This document shows, one piece after another, positions 61,166 through 64,000 of a DNA stretch of 64,000 nucleotides. Position 1 is the first letter of the stretch, and each line of letters begins with the position of its first letter. This DNA is from Ascidiimonas aurantiaca (GTDB lineage Bacteria; Bacteroidota; Bacteroidia; Flavobacteriales; Flavobacteriaceae): contig NZ_JBBEWR010000005.1 in NCBI RefSeq assembly GCF_037646345.1, positions 248,001 to 312,000 of the forward strand, read 5' to 3'. The notes under the pieces were generated by a model, which saw only the letters and a program-made list of their open reading frames with translations, searched no databases and was not told where the DNA came from. Position numbers and translations under genes: made by a program.

Positions 61166-62002
61166 ATGAAAAAAATATTAAATAAACTATCGGTAATGGT
61201 AATAGCAGTATTAGCTATTACTTCATGTGCCGATAATGATATTGAGATTTTTGATGCCAGAAATGGCCGGGCAATCGCAGGGTTTAGTAACCCAACAGAA
61301 TCGCCTACAGTTATTTTTAACCCTGCCGAGGATACTGAGAATACCTTTACAATAGGTGTATCTACTGTGTCTGATAGTGATAGAGCAGTTGTGTTAGAGG
61401 TGGATCTTGATGAGACTACCTTAGATGAGTCTTACTATTCAATTAGTACATTAAATCCCGTAATTCCAGCAGGAGAATTTACAGTAGACATTATAGTCAC
61501 AACATTTGGCTCAGATGTTCTCCCTGGTTCATCAGATTTCATTGCTTTAAACCTGGTTTCCGTTGAAGGGGCAGAAATTTTGGCAGAATCAAGATCTGAA
61601 CTGGAAATCGGATTAGATGTAAGATGTCCTGATGTACAGTTAGATACTCTTCCCGGGAGCTACACTGTAACACGATCTACTTTTGCCGCTTTCTTTGGTG
61701 AAACGGATTTCGACAGAGAAGTTATTGCGGGCCCCGGTGAGAACCAGTTAACAATTGTTGGAGGTACGTATATTACAGAAGGTGCTGAAGATCTTATTAT
61801 TACTATAGATCCTGAAACAGGAGCTGTTACAGCCGTTGATGAAACCAAAATAGCATCACAGGTATTTTCTTCACCTAATACCTATAGATTTCAGCCCGGA
61901 GGTAGAGTGCTAACCTGTGTGGGTATTATTCAGGTGAGTCTTGATTTTGGAGGTTCACTTGGAGGAAACGCTCACGTTTTCCACCTGCTTAAACAGCCTT
62001 AA
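61166..62002 (+). CDS. Lipoprotein of the SusCD locus (Calx-beta-like)
   Basis: 278 aa from MKKILNKL (a nearby ATG at 61157 gives three more residues). Lipobox VLAITSCADND. Residues 40-150 read as a Calx-beta or DUF1735-like sandwich (RAVVLEVDLDETTLDESYYS, VIPAGEFTVDIIVTT). The rest has LPGSYTVTRSTF and ITIDPETGAVTAV. Located third in the SusC-SusD operon, where surface glycan-binding lipoproteins usually sit. Confidence 0.65.
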   Translation: MKKILNKLSVMVIAVLAITSCADNDIEIFDARNGRAIAGFSNPTESPTVIFNPAEDTENTFTIGVSTVSDSDRAVVLEVDLDETTLDESYYSISTLNPVIPAGEFTVDIIVTTFGSDVLPGSSDFIALNLVSVEGAEILAESRSELEIGLDVRCPDVQLDTLPGSYTVTRSTFAAFFGETDFDREVIAGPGENQLTIVGGTYITEGAEDLIITIDPETGAVTAVDETKIASQVFSSPNTYRFQPGGRVLTCVGIIQVSLDFGGSLGGNAHVFHLLKQP

Positions 62003-62057
62003 AAGCTGTCATTAAATTGCAGTATTATATGTAAATACTGTTATCTTAACAATATGA

Positions 62058-62096
62058 AAACCGTCAAATATTATTTGGCGGTTTCTTTTTTATTTT
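62058..62096 (+). terminator. Terminator of the SusCD operon
   Basis: AAACCGTCAAAT (62058-62069) pairs with ATTTGGCGGTTT (62073-62084; one G:T pair), then TTTTTTATTTT. Confidence 0.85.
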
Positions 62097-62160
62097 AAAA
62101 TTTCATTTCTGTTTTATATTCATTCAAATACTATAACTTTGCCTTTAAAATTCTTTTTTA

Positions 62161-64000
62161 ATGAGGCGTTTTTTAACTCTACTCTTTTTATTCGCTATAG
62201 GTAGGTTTGGTTTGGCACAGGACATCCCCATTGCTTCAGAAGAGATGCCGCCAGCCAAACTAAAAAAAAACAAAAAAAATAATGATACTGATATATCTAT
62301 AAAAGACTACCAGATCATTTCCGTTGAAAGAGATACCGCACATTTTGATACAACCCTTACCATTCAAAAAGACTATAAGTTTAACTATCTGAGAAGGGAT
62401 GATTTTGAACTTTTGCCCTTCTCCAACCTGGGGCAGCCTTATAATAAACTTGGGTATGCCATGGCCGAAGGAACTCTTTTTCCGCAAATAGGGGCCAAAG
62501 CCAAGCATTTTAACTATATGCAGGCCGAAGATATTAGCTATTACAGAGTTCCCACACCCACAACAGAATTGCTCTTCAGGAGCGCTATGGAACAAGGCCA
62601 GTTGGCCGATGGTTTTTTTACGGCCAATACTTCAGAACGATTTAATTTCTCGATAGCCAATAAAGGACTACGTTCCCTTGGGAAGTATCAAAATATTAGA
62701 TCGAGTGTTGGTAATTTCAGGCTTACAGCCAATTACAGATCTAAAAATAACCGGTATTTGTTAAGGGCACATTTTGTATCACAGGATATTGCCAACCAGG
62801 AGAATGGGGGTATTACTGAAAAGGAACAGTTTGAATCCGGAGAAGATGAGTTTACAGACAGATCCCGAATTGATGTTGTTTTTCAGGATGCTGAAAACAA
62901 ACTACTGGGAAAGCGATATTATTTTGACCAGGAATATACGTTACGTGAGTATCGTGATTCTACAAGTTATTCCCGTCTTAGTCTCGAGCATGCGTTTAAT
63001 TACGAGACCAAAGTATATCGTTTTGAACAGGATGATGCTAACGACTTTTTTGGGGCTTCTTTTGAAAATTCAGACCTCCTGGACAGAATTCAGTTAAGGA
63101 CCATGTATAACGAATTGACCGCTCATTACGACAGTAAAATAACAGGAAAACTTTCATTTGGTGCGATTTCTTATAATTATGACTACTTTTTCAAAAGCAT
63201 CCTGTTTACCAGTGAAGGTGTTATTACCAATCAGCTTAAGGGAGAAGAGTTTGGTTTAAAAGCAGCATGGCATAAACAAATAAAAGGCTTTGCTTTGCAT
63301 GTTGACGGGGCAACTAATATTTCAGGAGATTTGGGAGGAACATCACTCAAAGCAGCCCTTTCATATGATCTTAAGGATAAAGGCTTTTTTAAAGCAGGTA
63401 TTTATAGCAGGTCGCGAATGCCTGATTTCAACTTTCTTTTATATCAAAGCAACTACCAGAGCTACAACTGGCAGAATACAGATAGTTTTAATAAACAGGA
63501 AACAGCCGGGATCTTCACCAATTTCAATTTGTTCAAATGGTTTGATCTGCAGGCGAATTATAGTGTGATTGACAATTATACCTATTTTGCTCCTGTTTCT
63601 GCAGATGAGGGCGCTCAGATATCGCCGTTTCAAAGTGAAGGGACCATTAACTATTTAAAAGTAAAACTTACCAACGAGTTTAGATTTGGGAAATTTGCAC
63701 TGGCTAATACATTTATGTATCAAAATGTAACACAGGACCAGGACATACTAAACGTGCCTCAGTTTGTGACCAGAAATACGTTTTATTTCTCAGATCATCT
63801 TTTTAAAAAGGCGATGTTTGTGCAAACCGGGTTCACATTTAAATATTTTACATCATATTATGCAGATGGATACAACCCTTTAATAGCCGAATTCTTTTCT
63901 CAAAATTCTGAAGAAATAGGCGGTTTTCCTCTTATAGACTTTTTTATTAATGCCAGAGTTCAACAAACCAGAATATATTTAAAAGCTGAACACTTCAATT
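62161..64000 (+). CDS. Putative porin (partial, runs off the window)
   Basis: The frame is open from ATG 62161 to the end (613 codons visible). A signal peptide (FLTLLFLFAIGRFGLAQD) is followed by a low-complexity Lys/Asn linker (LKKNKKNN). The visible family pieces include DYKFNYLRRDDFELLPF, PYNKLGYAMAEGTL, then many alternating aromatic strands, e.g. GKLSFGAISYNYDYFF and FAMANTF-like strands. It matches the 'putative porin' group of Bacteroidota, an outer-membrane barrel. Divided from the SusCD operon by a terminator. Confidence 0.85.
   Translation, partial: MRRFLTLLFLFAIGRFGLAQDIPIASEEMPPAKLKKNKKNNDTDISIKDYQIISVERDTAHFDTTLTIQKDYKFNYLRRDDFELLPFSNLGQPYNKLGYAMAEGTLFPQIGAKAKHFNYMQAEDISYYRVPTPTTELLFRSAMEQGQLADGFFTANTSERFNFSIANKGLRSLGKYQNIRSSVGNFRLTANYRSKNNRYLLRAHFVSQDIANQENGGITEKEQFESGEDEFTDRSRIDVVFQDAENKLLGKRYYFDQEYTLREYRDSTSYSRLSLEHAFNYETKVYRFEQDDANDFFGASFENSDLLDRIQLRTMYNELTAHYDSKITGKLSFGAISYNYDYFFKSILFTSEGVITNQLKGEEFGLKAAWHKQIKGFALHVDGATNISGDLGGTSLKAALSYDLKDKGFFKAGIYSRSRMPDFNFLLYQSNYQSYNWQNTDSFNKQETAGIFTNFNLFKWFDLQANYSVIDNYTYFAPVSADEGAQISPFQSEGTINYLKVKLTNEFRFGKFALANTFMYQNVTQDQDILNVPQFVTRNTFYFSDHLFKKAMFVQTGFTFKYFTSYYADGYNPLIAEFFSQNSEEIGGFPLIDFFINARVQQTRIYLKAEHFN

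Overview
The window is a stretch of chromosome from a member of the Bacteroidota, most probably a Flavobacteriaceae. The support is a SusC/SusD pair, a GSCFA-domain protein, lipoproteins starting CNDD- or CADN-like, long Bacteroidota-type urocanate hydratase and aromatic amino acid hydroxylase, and many Bacteroidota promoters of the TAnnTTTG type (often TACCTTTG). There are few Shine-Dalgarno sequences. Most of the window is ordinary core genome: era, der, alaS, lysS, lipB, hemL, rnhB, hutU and a thiamine salvage operon. Short accessory islands lie between these genes.

Layout. 1-2.7 kb: the tail of an unknown gene, a DinB-like protein, a four-helix-bundle membrane protein and a C-terminally truncated dihydrodipicolinate-synthase-family gene. 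2.8-5.7 kb: minus-strand thiM-thiE-tenA-thiD, all overlapping, with no visible TPP riboswitch. 6.05-7.73 kb: an initiator tRNA-Met gene with a 45-bp duplicate of its 3' part 1.6 kb away. These flank a small AT-rich island with two unknown genes, one HEPN-like. 7.8-13.9 kb: AgcS-type symporter, era, a membrane protein, a choice-of-anchor-like lipoprotein and der.

14.2-18.4 kb is the most interesting region: a RiPP (ribosomally made, modified peptide) cluster of the grasp-with-spasm type. It has an ATP-grasp ligase and a SPASM-domain protein that lacks the radical-SAM CxxxCxxC motif. Four short peptides accompany them. Three of the peptides share a C-terminal 12-residue loop like an EF-hand/dockerin calcium loop (DxDxDGxxSPGD). 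Two small secreted proteins that are paralogs of each other sit within and after the cluster.

18.4-26.5 kb: a secreted two-domain protein, an AraC regulator, a LemA/TPM-domain trio, a MerR regulator, an M23 peptidase and alaS. 26.6-41.2 kb: GSCFA protein, a barrel-like protein, aromatic amino acid hydroxylase, DUF1572 and DUF4136 proteins, hutU, a 53-aa Cys-rich DUF5522-type protein, a small HExxH protein, an ACC-deaminase-like enzyme, a LysM glucosaminidase, hemL, a Spy-like protein and a large zinc metalloprotease. 41.4-43.0 kb: two secreted acidic proteins built of 35-residue tandem repeats, then a possible small RNA. 43.3-53.3 kb: hydrolase/ECF sigma/membrane protein operon, DCC1 protein, DUF2157 + GDYXXLXY pair, lysS, a 52-aa YqaE/Pmp3 protein, lipB and a frameshifted OmpA-family pseudogene. 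53.4-64 kb: a large lipoprotein, rnhB, a SusC/SusD/lipoprotein uptake locus and a porin-like gene running off the end.

All family names come from reading the protein sequences; no database search was run.
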